Part shown: in pieces, positions 6,759 through 12,498 of the stretch
How positions within the stretch are numbered: the stretch's first letter is position 1
Layout: the number at the start of each line of letters is the position of its first letter
From: Hodarchaeum sp048939265
GTDB taxonomy: Archaea; Asgardarchaeota; Heimdallarchaeia; Hodarchaeales; Hodarchaeaceae
Assembly (NCBI GenBank): GCA_048939265.1
Contig: JBHLPQ010000111.1
Coordinates: 1-12,498, forward strand
Length of the DNA stretch: 12,498 bases
Direction of reading: 5' to 3'
The notes under the pieces: generated by a model
Databases searched by the model: none
The model's input: only the letters and a program-made list of their open reading frames with translations
What the model was told of the DNA's origin: nothing
Translations under genes and position numbers: made by a program

Positions 6759-7241
6759 GTGACCTCTCGAACAAAAATAGATAAAATTGTGACTCTCTTG
6801 GGGGTGTTTCAGTGCCTTACCCTCCTTCTTCCATTGGGATTTTATGCGGTCGAACCTCCCCCAAGTTATGTTGGCACTTTGTGGGGATTTCTTGTTGTAC
6901 CAACATATATTACTTTTCTTGCTGGATTATTCCTCATTTTTCGAGATCAGATCCAAACCCATTTGCGTGTAAAAGTAGATCTAGTGATCCTTCTTGCAGG
7001 AATAATGACATCAGTATTAACATTTTTCTCTGGAATTCTCCTGTATCCCCTTACACAGACATTAATTGTGAGATTTCATCAAATTATTACTCATTCGGGG
7101 CCAATAACTTATCTTGATGTAGAAAGTGGCGGGATTTTCAGATATTTATCATTGGGTGTGGGATTTTTTTGCCTTGGTCTGGGGCTCAAACGGTATTTGG
7201 ATCGCTTTGAATCTCTGAGCTCGGCCGAACGACTAGAGTAA
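6759..7241 (+). CDS. Four-helix membrane protein of unknown function
   Basis: 160 residues starting at GTG. Four hydrophobic segments at about 10-30, 40-61, 72-96 and 127-145 mark an integral membrane protein. A Pro-rich turn (EPPPSY) follows the first helix and a longer polar loop lies between helices three and four. The charge pattern (basic N-terminus, FRDQ and HLRVK after helix two) suggests both ends are cytoplasmic. A weak GAGG lies 11 bases before the GTG; the nearby TATA-like box argues for a short-leader transcript. No family recognised. Its last 31 bases overlap the open frame of the next ORF, which has no normal start, so the two may be translationally linked. Confidence 0.72.
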   Translation: MTSRTKIDKIVTLLGVFQCLTLLLPLGFYAVEPPPSYVGTLWGFLVVPTYITFLAGLFLIFRDQIQTHLRVKVDLVILLAGIMTSVLTFFSGILLYPLTQTLIVRFHQIITHSGPITYLDVESGGIFRYLSLGVGFFCLGLGLKRYLDRFESLSSAERLE

Positions 7242-7321
7242 GCTTTCAAGAGAAGTGGGTCAAGATTCGGAAACGTGCGATCCTCCAGTTCCTCTGTAAT
7301 ATTATCGACTCTGGGGGATCT

Positions 7322-7588
7322 TTGGTGGCAAGTGTGTTAACGGGCCGTCAAATCGAATCATATTTTTATCAGGAGCGTGTCTTGCCGTACCTTTATGGAT
7401 TGTACTCACTGACACTCGATTTCCATGGGACTGCAGGCCAGTTAGTTAGTGCTGCTTTCATACATGCGCTTTATCAGGCTGACGCGGATGAGATTAATCT
7501 CTTGCTTTTCGACAATTACGAGCTCGGAATGATGCGTGGTGAAGCATATAACTTCTATGACTTAAGTATCTATTGGGGACAAATTTAG
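7322..7588 (+). CDS. Unrecognised soluble protein with uncertain start
   Basis: 88 residues from TTG 7322, or 87 from GTG 7325; there is no ribosome site before either. The frame is open back to 7211 and the intervening 37 codons look strongly coding: a basic helix (FQEKWVKIRKRAILQFLCNI) followed by IDSGGS and leading straight into the called protein. That stretch has no ATG, GTG or TTG, so true initiation may be at ATT or ATC, by frameshift from the overlapping gene upstream, or lost through a sequence error. The protein has aromatic-rich segments (ESYFYQERVLPYLYGLYSL, and a C-terminal YNFYDLSIYWGQI) and no membrane helix. No family recognised. Real as coding sequence, but the boundaries are doubtful. 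Confidence 0.55.
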   Translation: MVASVLTGRQIESYFYQERVLPYLYGLYSLTLDFHGTAGQLVSAAFIHALYQADADEINLLLFDNYELGMMRGEAYNFYDLSIYWGQI

Positions 7589-7663
7589 TCACAAGAAACT
7601 CCTTAGAGGTTCGAGATATGGTGTTGATGATAACAATCTAGGACTCCTTTCATGGAATAGATA

Positions 7664-7676
7664 TTCTTAAAAATTA
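7664..7676 (+). promoter_or_regulatory. Possible TATA box of the 53-residue membrane protein
   Basis: TTCTTAAAAATTA lies about 50 bases before ATG 7723. Initiation near 7697 would give a leader of about 25 bases that includes the AGGA ribosome site. Composition evidence only. Confidence 0.3.
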
Positions 7677-7722
7677 CAGAATCCGAAAAATTCTCAAGGA
7701 TTTCTTCTAGCTAGGAATTATC

Positions 7723-7884
7723 ATGCCAGAACGGAAATATACCAATAGGGAGGTTTATCAAAGGACTACTATAGCCGCTATTATAACGTTCATTGTACTC
7801 ACAATTCTAATGGATATCATTGTCGGATTGGTCACCGCATGCGGCATGATCTTGATTGGTCCTCATTTTGCAAAACAGGTGTAG
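7723..7884 (+). CDS. Small membrane protein, 53 residues
   Basis: ATG 7723 is preceded by AGGA six bases upstream, a properly spaced ribosome site. The product begins with a charged, basic segment (PERKYTNREVYQR) and then carries about 30 hydrophobic residues (from TIAAIITFIVL to GMILIGPHF) broken by one Asp, so it forms either one long helix or a tight hairpin of two short helices. A Thr-Ala-Cys-Gly motif lies in the second half. The basic start predicts a cytoplasmic N-terminus. It is flanked by clear non-coding stretches of about 134 bases on each side. Its size means automated callers could miss it. No family recognised. The combination of start, ribosome site and membrane segment makes a real gene likely. 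Confidence 0.6.
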   Translation: MPERKYTNREVYQRTTIAAIITFIVLTILMDIIVGLVTACGMILIGPHFAKQV

Positions 7885-7978
7885 TTGAATAAGTTTAACC
7901 ATTCCCCTCCTCACAGCAACAGCTGAACAATAATCATCAATTTCGTTACTTTCGGAAATCTGCTGGGGTAGTATGGTA

Positions 7979-7992
7979 GACTTTTTAAAGGA
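7979..7992 (+). promoter_or_regulatory. Possible TATA-like box before the two-part ORF
   Basis: GACTTTTTAAAGGA is the best AT-rich promoter candidate before the ORF at 8022. It would place initiation near 8010, very close to the ribosome site, so the leader would be unusually short. The true promoter may be elsewhere in 7885-8010, where nothing stronger is visible. Confidence 0.3.
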
Positions 7993-8011
7993 ATAAAGGA
8001 TTGATGAAATA

Positions 8012-8017
8012 GGAGGG
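8012..8017 (+). promoter_or_regulatory. Strong ribosome binding site that selects ATG 8022
   Basis: GGAGGG is one of the best Shine-Dalgarno sequences in the window. Two ATG codons follow in the same frame, at 8019 and 8022. Spacing of only one or two bases rules against the first, while four bases favours the second. Confidence 0.7.
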
Positions 8018-8021
8018 AATG

Positions 8022-8204
8022 ATGAGCAGGCGAGAATTTCTGCAGGTCTTTGAAGAGAAACTCAATTTCCAGTCTCAGTCCCCTGATAGGCGGATGGTGA
8101 GTGTGGAGGCCTTTCTGTCGCATATCCTACCCCAGGTGGAAGTGATGGCGATAATCCCGCCGCTGACGGATCATCTCGGAGAGCATGAGCAGAATGGTTT
8201 TTAA
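8022..8204 (+). CDS. N-terminal part of an unrecognised protein, probably joined to the next ORF
   Basis: 60 residues from ATG 8022 with a strong ribosome site. The product is soluble, begins with a charged helix (SRREFLQVFEEKL) and ends at TAA 8202-8204. The stop lies directly after a TTTTT run. A slip of one base backward on Phe codon TTT 8199-8201 avoids the stop and continues as Leu-Lys-Ser into the long ORF at 8210, which itself starts with a poor TTG and has no ribosome site. The combined protein would be about 342 residues. Either this is a short leader gene coupled to the next by reinitiation five bases later, a programmed -1 frameshift, or an assembly/sequencing indel in the T run. 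I favour one functional unit. Confidence 0.6.
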   Translation: MSRREFLQVFEEKLNFQSQSPDRRMVSVEAFLSHILPQVEVMAIIPPLTDHLGEHEQNGF

Positions 8205-8209
8205 AATCG

Positions 8210-9049
8210 TTGAGGGGACTGTTAAGTATTTTCACGATTCCAAAAGACTTTGATGAGACGTGGGTGACGGAGAATGTAGAAGTAGCAAAAGGTGGTCCCC
8301 ATTCGGTGCTTTTTTATGGTCTGGGGTTTCCGTCGGAGCAGTACAGCGGTCATCCAATAGATGAAGATTCAGATAGACTGTACTACACATATCTGGAACC
8401 AGGTGTGTTACGGAGGGAGCAGCAGCCGACAGTTTCTGAGGAAACGGTTTTTCGGGCGGTTCGGGAGGCACAGGAAGAGATCTATCTGTGGTTCAAGTGC
8501 CAAGACATGTCCGCAGCGGAGATCGGAACTGTTATGAGCCGTGATTTCAGTGATGGGTGGCTTGACATTCTTGAGATGATATTGGAACTAATCCTGAAAG
8601 GCGCGAGGAGATGGGCTGTTGGGGGAGATTGTACCTTAAGTTCAGTCCTGTTCCCTCCGAAAGAGTCCCCGAAGGAGGACATGGAGATCTCCTGTTACGA
8701 CTACTATGTTACCCAGTACAATTCCATTCAAAACAATTTCAACTGGTTTTATAAACTGTTTCTTGAAAGCCATCAAGAGAAGAGCGCCGAGTTTAAACAA
8801 GGGGGAGTAAACGCGCTCAGACTCCAGAGGCGACGGTTTGAGGAGGTCATGCAGGGGGAGATCCGACTGGTGGACTCCCTTAAAATGGTTACTCGGGACA
8901 TACTAGCAATCAGTCGCGAGCGAGAAAAGGCTTTTGAGGGAGAGGTTCTTATCCCAAGGGTGTTAACAATGGGATACTTCAAAGAAACACCCCAACTCAT
9001 GACTTTCCTGTTTGATGAGGATCATCCACCTGAAAGTGAAGGGAGGTAA
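8210..9049 (+). CDS. Unrecognised soluble protein, main part of a probable two-frame gene
   Basis: 279 residues from TTG 8210. There is no Shine-Dalgarno, and the frame is open further upstream to a stop at 8186-8188, so the start is doubtful: the protein may begin as the frameshifted continuation of the ORF at 8022. It has no signal peptide or membrane helix. The N-terminal third is mixed (FYGLGFPSEQYSG), the middle has Trp-rich helices (EEIYLWFKCQ, SDGWLDILEMILELIL), and residues from about 185 to 245 are a long charged helix likely to form a coiled coil (NALRLQRRRFEEVMQGEIRL and onward). GC-richer codons and runs of G set this stretch apart from its AT-rich neighbours, hinting at different ancestry. 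It converges with the regulator gene, 24 bases away. No family recognised. Confidence 0.75.
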   Translation: MRGLLSIFTIPKDFDETWVTENVEVAKGGPHSVLFYGLGFPSEQYSGHPIDEDSDRLYYTYLEPGVLRREQQPTVSEETVFRAVREAQEEIYLWFKCQDMSAAEIGTVMSRDFSDGWLDILEMILELILKGARRWAVGGDCTLSSVLFPPKESPKEDMEISCYDYYVTQYNSIQNNFNWFYKLFLESHQEKSAEFKQGGVNALRLQRRRFEEVMQGEIRLVDSLKMVTRDILAISREREKAFEGEVLIPRVLTMGYFKETPQLMTFLFDEDHPPESEGR

Positions 9050-9076
9050 GTTTCTAGTTTTCGAAAAAAGAAATCA
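9050..9076. terminator. Bidirectional terminator between convergent genes
   Basis: The 24-base gap between the two convergent stops contains the palindrome TTTTCGAAAA, with T-rich sequence on the plus strand (GTTTCTAGTTTTC) and a T6 run on the minus strand (TTCTTTTTTCG). It can serve both transcripts. Confidence 0.45.
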
Positions 9077-9919
9077 CCCAAAAATAAATACACAGAGCAG
9101 GAAGGAATAACTTATCAAGAGAGTCATAATAATTGAGCGGTCGAAAGATAACCGTAGAATTTTATGCAATAGATGAATAAGTATATATGCGTAAAAAAAT
9201 TGGAGGATGAATGTTAGTATCCAAAAAAGTAGTGAGGGCACAGTAATGAATACAAGTGAAAACAAATAAAGTAGTATAGAAGCGCCAAAGGAAAACAAAG
9301 GTAGGAATAAGAGACCAGTAAATAGTGGAAGAATTTCTTGCTTTTTAGAGACCAATAGACTGACAATGAAGAATCCCAAAAACAAGAGAAAAAAAATCAC
9401 TAATCCCAGGAAGATTCTAAAGTGGAGCTCAAAGGTGGTTGGAAGGAGAAAAGGTCCTATTATTAAGACTGGGAAGTTCATTTGAAGAAAAAACAGTACA
9501 ATTGTTAATCCAGATATTTCTAGTGCCCATCGTAAAGGATTTTTCCGAATTAATCTCCATAGTGGAATTATCATGAAGAATTTATAAAATGGGGATTGGA
9601 GGGTAGCAACAGAGAAGAGATCCTCATCGTCTAATTTGTTAAGATATGAAACAGCCTGTACACCTAAAGGCGCTAGTTCATACTCTTTACTTGTCCGTTG
9701 TTGAATTAATCCCTTTGCCTGTAGTTTTTCTAGATGATGATAAATCACACCTGGACTCTGTGGTATTAGAATTTGTAACTCGGAATAAGCGAGATATAAC
9801 TGTTTATTTAATTCCCTAAGGATCATTCGTCTCGTGGTGTGAGAGAGGATGTCAAATAATTCTTGTTCATTAATTTGGGATCCTTCTTTGAGTTCCTTGT
9901 CGCTCACTGATCTATACAC
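9074..9919 (-). CDS. Membrane-tethered winged-helix transcription regulator
   Basis: 281 residues. Residues about 18-95 form an ArsR/MarR-like winged helix: LFDILSHTTRRMILREL (helices 1-2), YSELQILI, then the recognition helix PGVIYHHLEKLQAKGL, and the wing IQQRTSKEYELAPLG. The rest is hydrophobic with about five membrane helices (roughly 132-158, 168-190, 196-222, 224-252 and 262-280), so DNA binding is anchored in the cytoplasmic membrane. One-component membrane regulators of this layout occur in archaea. The start is GTG 9919, or GTG 9907 four codons later; ribosome signals are weak and a T-rich tract precedes. It follows the surface-protein gene on the same strand after a strong terminator. 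A regulator of its neighbour, sensing membrane or surface state, is an inference. The domain calls are secure. Confidence 0.85.
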   Translation of the reverse strand: MYRSVSDKELKEGSQINEQELFDILSHTTRRMILRELNKQLYLAYSELQILIPQSPGVIYHHLEKLQAKGLIQQRTSKEYELAPLGVQAVSYLNKLDDEDLFSVATLQSPFYKFFMIIPLWRLIRKNPLRWALEISGLTIVLFFLQMNFPVLIIGPFLLPTTFELHFRIFLGLVIFFLLFLGFFIVSLLVSKKQEILPLFTGLLFLPLFSFGASILLYLFSLVFITVPSLLFWILTFILQFFYAYILIHLLHKILRLSFDRSIIMTLLISYSFLLCVFIFG

Positions 9920-9936
9920 ACCTATAAAAACGAAAT

Positions 9937-9984
9937 AAAAAAAGAAAAAAAAGTAGTCGTAGTCCTTGAAGAATATTCAAGGAC
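9937..9984 (-). terminator. Hairpin plus T-run terminator after the surface-protein gene
   Basis: GTCCTTGAA and TTCAAGGAC are perfect 9-bp inverted arms (9962-9970 and 9976-9984) with a 5-base loop, starting 16 bases after the stop at 10000. On the minus strand they are followed by TACGACTAC and then a T8, a C and a T7 run. This resembles a bacterial-type intrinsic terminator and is the clearest one in the window. The T-rich tail lies just before the regulator start, so it may overlap that gene's promoter. Confidence 0.75.
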
Positions 9985-9999
9985 AGGATTTATTAATGT

Positions 10000-11046
10000 T
10001 TATTTTTGGCGACGACGATTAAAAATTAAACCAGTAGCTAAGACGAAAGCCATTAGTGTGGTCACTACCAAGAATCCATCTTTCACGTTCTCAATAGTTT
10101 CTATTAACCATGGGACTATCGTGGAAAGATTCACTGGTAGTATTGCATCATTTGATGTTCCTATCTCGGGATCGTGGAGCAGATTGTCGTTAAAACTTGG
10201 ATAATTGAGCAGAATGTTAACTTTAGAAGCTTTTTCGGAAGCGGTGTCATATAAGAGAGCCCCGTCGGCTATTAATGTTCCATCAACCTCAACCTCACTA
10301 GCAGATTCAAAATAAACCAAGAGAACGTCATCATCGTTTCGTAGAGAGATTGAAGTTTCATCACTTTCCTTTTTCAAACTCATTCCTTCACCTTCATTTT
10401 CCCCTCGGGACCAATTCAATTCGAATTCTAAGCATAATCCCGTGGCTTCTTCCTCGAAAGGCCAGTTTGTTATGTTAATATCAAACTTTAGGTAAGATGA
10501 GTCTGCAGAAAAGTGGTTGATTAGTTCGATTGCCGTGTTTTCGAATTCCTGCCCTGTTATTTCTGTTGAACGGAAAATGAATTCCTTTTCAATTTCCGTG
10601 TCTGTCACAATTTCTAGCTCCCAGTTGACGCTAGGTAGCTGCAATTCTGAATTCTTGGCTCCAACTTCTTCTCCTTTATCGAACATGTCATTATCATTTT
10701 CGTCTTTGAATTGAGTCATTCTTTGAAACTTCAAGAAGAACCGAACATCATCTACTGATGTGTTGAAATGGTAAAATGGTACCTGGCCCTTTGCATTAAC
10801 CTCTATCTGAAAGTTACCAGAGGTTAATATCACTTGATTGCCGTCTTTTTCCATCTCAGTTTTCTCATCATCAGCATCTTCGGATTCTTCTTCAGTTTCC
10901 TCGGTTTCTTGCTCTTCAGTTTCATCACTATCATCATCATCATTAATTTTTGCATTAATAGCTCCAATGGGTGCTATTAATACCATGGAAAATAGTGCTA
11001 TTAAAGAGATAATGATGAATAAATTCTTTCTTTTCAGCTGTAACAT
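10000..11046 (-). CDS. Type I membrane surface protein with acidic linker and calcium-loop motif
   Basis: 348 residues. Signal peptide at 1-33 (KRKN, then a hydrophobic core, ending IGAINA). Next comes an extremely acidic low-complexity linker (36-68, mostly Asp and Glu). The body is beta-rich. DENDNDMFDKGEE at 115-127 matches the spacing of Asp/Asn calcium loops (D-x-N-x-N-x-x-x-D-x-G-E). The protein ends in one membrane helix (about 322-342) and a basic stop-transfer tail (NRRRQK). It is therefore anchored with most of the chain outside the cell. ATG 11046 is preceded by AAGGAGAT with ten bases of spacing. The promoter region carries a perfect palindrome. The gene for a membrane-bound winged-helix regulator lies next downstream. 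The family is not recognised; a calcium-stabilised surface sensor or envelope component is the most likely type. Confidence 0.85.
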   Translation of the reverse strand: MLQLKRKNLFIIISLIALFSMVLIAPIGAINAKINDDDDSDETEEQETEETEEESEDADDEKTEMEKDGNQVILTSGNFQIEVNAKGQVPFYHFNTSVDDVRFFLKFQRMTQFKDENDNDMFDKGEEVGAKNSELQLPSVNWELEIVTDTEIEKEFIFRSTEITGQEFENTAIELINHFSADSSYLKFDINITNWPFEEEATGLCLEFELNWSRGENEGEGMSLKKESDETSISLRNDDDVLLVYFESASEVEVDGTLIADGALLYDTASEKASKVNILLNYPSFNDNLLHDPEIGTSNDAILPVNLSTIVPWLIETIENVKDGFLVVTTLMAFVLATGLIFNRRRQK

Positions 11047-11076
11047 TTATTGTTATCTCCTTTTGTTGATTTAGTT

Positions 11077-11097
11077 GATAAAAATCTCATTTTTATC
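11077..11097. promoter_or_regulatory. Perfect palindrome in the surface-protein promoter, candidate operator
   Basis: GATAAAAAT and ATTTTTATC form exact 9-bp arms around a 3-base centre, 31-51 bases upstream of ATG 11046. Its AT-rich half could serve as the TATA box, so a dimeric regulator bound here would block or aid TBP access. The neighbouring winged-helix protein is the obvious candidate. Inference from position and symmetry. Confidence 0.5.
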
Positions 11098-11114
11098 TGA
11101 ATGTTCTTACAATT

Positions 11115-11152
11115 CTTCTAACTAAATATTTTCGCTTCTAACAGCGTAGAAG
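11115..11152. repeat. Direct and inverted CTTCTAAC repeats upstream of the surface-protein gene
   Basis: CTTCTAAC occurs at 11115-11122 and again at 11135-11142, exactly 20 bases apart (about two helical turns, same face of DNA). An inverted half, TAGAAG, follows at 11147-11152. The spacing suggests cooperative binding of a regulator upstream of the palindrome. Confidence 0.4.
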
Positions 11153-11159
11153 TAGGTAT

Positions 11160-11175
11160 TTCTATGCTCATAGAA
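11160..11175. repeat. Short palindrome downstream of the cysteine-cluster gene
   Basis: TTCTATG and CATAGAA are perfect 7-base arms separated by two bases, 14 bases beyond the stop at 11189. It could be a short terminator stem for the minus-strand gene or another regulator site of the downstream promoter. No T-run follows directly. Confidence 0.35.
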
Positions 11176-11188
11176 TAAATTATCAAAC

Positions 11189-11596
11189 TTATAATTTTCC
11201 AAATACTTTGAAAATGAAACTCTCTAACTTTTTTGACAAAGCTAGCCATGGTTCTGGAAAGTTGTCCTGGTGTAAACAATACTCATCGATAGCTATTCGA
11301 TGTCTTGTCAAATCCCAGATATATGGGTAGAATTGACAGCCTTCAGGGCGAATTTCATAGATTGAACATTGACCATCTTGATCAAGAAAAAAGCACTGTA
11401 GTTTGGACTCTCTTTGCTTATTCTTTAACTTCCGATAGCCATCTTCATCCAGAGTAACAAATTCTTTTGCTGATATTTTCATCTTAGTGACTATACGTTG
11501 AATATCTTTTTTTGTCAACAGCATTTCTGTTTCTATACAACAGTGATGACATCTGTTTTGTTGACAAATATGTCCATCAACGATCTCATTTGTCAT
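11189..11596 (-). CDS. YkgJ-type cysteine-cluster protein
   Basis: 135 residues. The family pattern is complete: C-x4-C-x2-C-C at Cys11, Cys16, Cys19 and Cys20 (CQQNRCHHCC), then Cys68, Cys77 with the signature IYEIRPEGCQFYP (Cys87), and Cys107 near the end. These cysteines are thought to bind zinc or an iron-sulfur centre; the biochemical role of the family is not established, and length and order are normal for it. It is soluble with no signal peptide. ATG 11596 lies 34 bases after the stop of the kinase gene. The spacer has a T8 run and a TTAAATA element, so it may be co-transcribed with the kinase or have its own promoter. The family call is firm. Confidence 0.88.
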   Translation of the reverse strand: MTNEIVDGHICQQNRCHHCCIETEMLLTKKDIQRIVTKMKISAKEFVTLDEDGYRKLKNKQRESKLQCFFLDQDGQCSIYEIRPEGCQFYPYIWDLTRHRIAIDEYCLHQDNFPEPWLALSKKLESFIFKVFGKL

Positions 11597-11607
11597 TTAC
11601 AGCCCAT

Positions 11608-11637
11608 GTAAAAAAAAGAAATTTCCTTATTTAAGGA
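11608..11637 (-). promoter_or_regulatory. Hairpin/T-run and TATA-like element between kinase and cysteine-cluster genes
   Basis: TCCTTA and TAAGGA (11624-11637) make a 6-bp stem overlapping the kinase stop codon, followed on the minus strand by a T8 run (11610-11617): terminator-like. The same bases contain CCTTAAATAAGG, which at 35 bases before ATG 11596 would also fit a TATA box with initiation near 11605. Either reading separates the two transcripts at least in part. Confidence 0.4.
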
Positions 11638-12401
11638 TATAATACGAATTTTGGTAAAGAATAACTGTTTTCTAGAAATTCCTCAACAGTTTTGTCTATC
11701 TGTGTGAAATTCTTCTTTAATAATTCTACTATCTCCAAAATTTGATGTGCTAAAGCTTCTTTGGCTCGTGGGTCTTGTAGAATATTAGTAAGATCAAGAA
11801 ATGTCTTACTTCTTTCAAGTAATTGTTTTTCAGTAATTTTATGCACTAGGTTCTCAATAGCTTCCTTTAAATCTTTCTTCGATTCTTTAATCCAGGGATA
11901 ATATAAACATAATTCACTACCTTGAACTGTCTCATAAAAACTATCTTCAAAATCAATTGCCCAAATTTTTCCTTCATTAGAAGCAAGATAATTCCCCCCA
12001 TGACGATCCAATGCTCCAATCCACGCCTCAAATACAAAGAGCTCAAGTAATTCAGTTCTAGTTAGATTTGGTTGATTAGATGAAAAAGAAGCTAAATCTT
12101 TAGCACAGTCTACCCATTCTTGAATTAGGCCAATTGAATGGCCTTTTTTGGCAATTACCATGCGAGGAACACGAATCCCTAGCTCCGATGCTAATATAGA
12201 AGCGAGGTACTCACGTATTAGCGGAATAAGAGGCAGCTTTTTCCATAACCAATGACGCTGTTCACTGTCAATAAAAAATAACGCCTGATCCTTAAAATTT
12301 GAACCCCGAATTTCTTTCGAGAATGAACTCTGAAGAACAATATCTAATCCCACTTCCGAAGTCGGAAAGAGCTCTATCTCTCGATGTTCGGGAATTTTCA
12401 T
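11631..12401 (-). CDS. HipA/PI3K-like kinase
   Basis: 256 residues with the layout of small HipA-like kinases, which share a fold with phosphatidylinositol 3/4-kinases. A nucleotide-binding beta region runs from EIRGSNFKDQALFF to HWLWKK (Lys54/Lys55 the likely ATP lysine). It is followed by a helix with the paired acid (REYLASILASELGIRVP, Glu64), the catalytic loop LDRHGGN (Asp132, His134, Asn137) and the metal-binding IDFED (Asp150). All key residues are present, so it is probably active. The C-terminal 90 residues are helical. ATG 12401 shares a base with the stop of the upstream zinc-finger gene (TAATG), implying coupling. HipA proteins phosphorylate other proteins, but here neither a HipB-like DNA-binding partner nor a toxin context is visible, so a regulatory or lipid/protein kinase role is equally possible. 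Confidence 0.78.
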   Translation of the reverse strand: MKIPEHREIELFPTSEVGLDIVLQSSFSKEIRGSNFKDQALFFIDSEQRHWLWKKLPLIPLIREYLASILASELGIRVPRMVIAKKGHSIGLIQEWVDCAKDLASFSSNQPNLTRTELLELFVFEAWIGALDRHGGNYLASNEGKIWAIDFEDSFYETVQGSELCLYYPWIKESKKDLKEAIENLVHKITEKQLLERSKTFLDLTNILQDPRAKEALAHQILEIVELLKKNFTQIDKTVEEFLENSYSLPKFVLYP

Positions 12402-12498
12402 TAAGTTTCACCATTCGATAACTTTTTTGGTGAAATATCTTTGGAAGGCTTCTTAGAACCACAATTCTCACATCTTTCGCTATTTAGTGATACAGCTA
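12401..12498 (-). CDS. C-terminal end of a CxxC zinc-finger protein, 5' end beyond the window
   Basis: The minus strand is open from the right edge for 31 codons to TAA 12403-12401. The visible tail holds one CxxC knuckle (RCENCGSKK) and a basic, low-complexity end (PSKDISPKKLSNGET). A single knuckle so close to the C-terminus suggests half of a zinc ribbon whose other half lies beyond the edge. The one-base overlap with the kinase ATG (TAATG) argues that both are made from one transcript. Confidence 0.6.
   Translation of the reverse strand, partial: AVSLNSERCENCGSKKPSKDISPKKLSNGET

Noticed and set aside
6812..7117. Plus-strand ORF within the four-helix membrane gene
   Set aside because: Alternative frame of a coherent membrane protein; Cys/Ser-rich, typical of a shadow.
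7911..8123. Minus-strand ORF of 70 codons over the start of the two-part gene
   Set aside because: Runs opposite a strong ribosome site and coding start; no start signals of its own.
8194..8253. Third-frame peptide of 19 residues starting at ATG 8194 across the frameshift junction
   Set aside because: Reads plausibly (MVFKIVEGTVKYFHDSKRL) but is very short, has no ribosome site and lies across a junction better explained by the -1 slip.
8232..9000. Minus-strand ORFs at 8232-8471, 8482-8682 and 8773-9000
   Set aside because: Pro/Ser-rich antisense shadows of the 279-residue protein.
10517..11074. Plus-strand Ser-rich ORFs opposite the surface protein
   Set aside because: The Ser runs are simply the antisense of the Asp/Glu-rich linker; no start signals.

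Overview
This window looks like a piece of a draft genome from an uncultivated archaeon. The archaeal calls rest on an Alba chromatin protein, AT-rich TATA-type promoter boxes upstream of several genes, T-rich terminators, two B12-dependent radical SAM proteins of an archaeal type, and a winged-helix regulator fused to a multi-pass membrane domain. The style (loosely packed genes, many small membrane proteins, acidic secreted proteins ending in one helix and a basic tail) would fit an Asgard or related lineage, but nothing here fixes the phylum. A run of ten Ns at 1502-1511 marks a scaffold gap. I see no tRNA, rRNA, CRISPR array or intact insertion sequence.

Layout. 1-939 (minus): most of a secreted protein with a GTG start and strong Shine-Dalgarno, running off the left edge. 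1138-1850: low-confidence coding, with a two-helix membrane ORF, the gap, and short coding-like remnants on both strands. 1854-4731 (minus): two tandem cobalamin-binding radical SAM enzymes whose C-termini look like amphipathic membrane-binding helices, so a lipid-like substrate is an attractive guess. 4774-5189: non-coding with hairpins. 5190-6591 (minus): a zinc-ribbon protein, then a tightly overlapping three-gene unit: a helical protein with an internal duplication, a small beta-rich protein, and Alba. 6759-9049 (plus): a run of unrecognised genes, including a four-helix membrane protein, an ORF without a normal start, a 53-residue membrane protein, and two ORFs that a single -1 shift at a T5 run would join into one protein of about 342 residues. 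9074-11046 (minus): a membrane-tethered winged-helix regulator downstream of a type I surface protein with a calcium-loop-like motif. These two are separated by a convincing hairpin plus T-run terminator, and the surface-protein promoter carries a perfect palindrome. 11189-12498 (minus): a CxxC zinc-finger gene (partial), a HipA/PI3K-like kinase and a YkgJ-type cysteine-cluster protein, closely packed.

How the parts may work together. The regulator and surface-protein pair could be a transmembrane sensing unit. The zinc-finger, kinase and cysteine-cluster genes could be a small phospho-signalling cluster. The radical SAM pair probably carries out two steps, or two variants, of one difficult C-H activation. 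These are inferences from adjacency and domain content; only the family assignments for Alba, radical SAM, YkgJ-type, winged-helix and HipA-like proteins are well supported by residues visible in the sequence.
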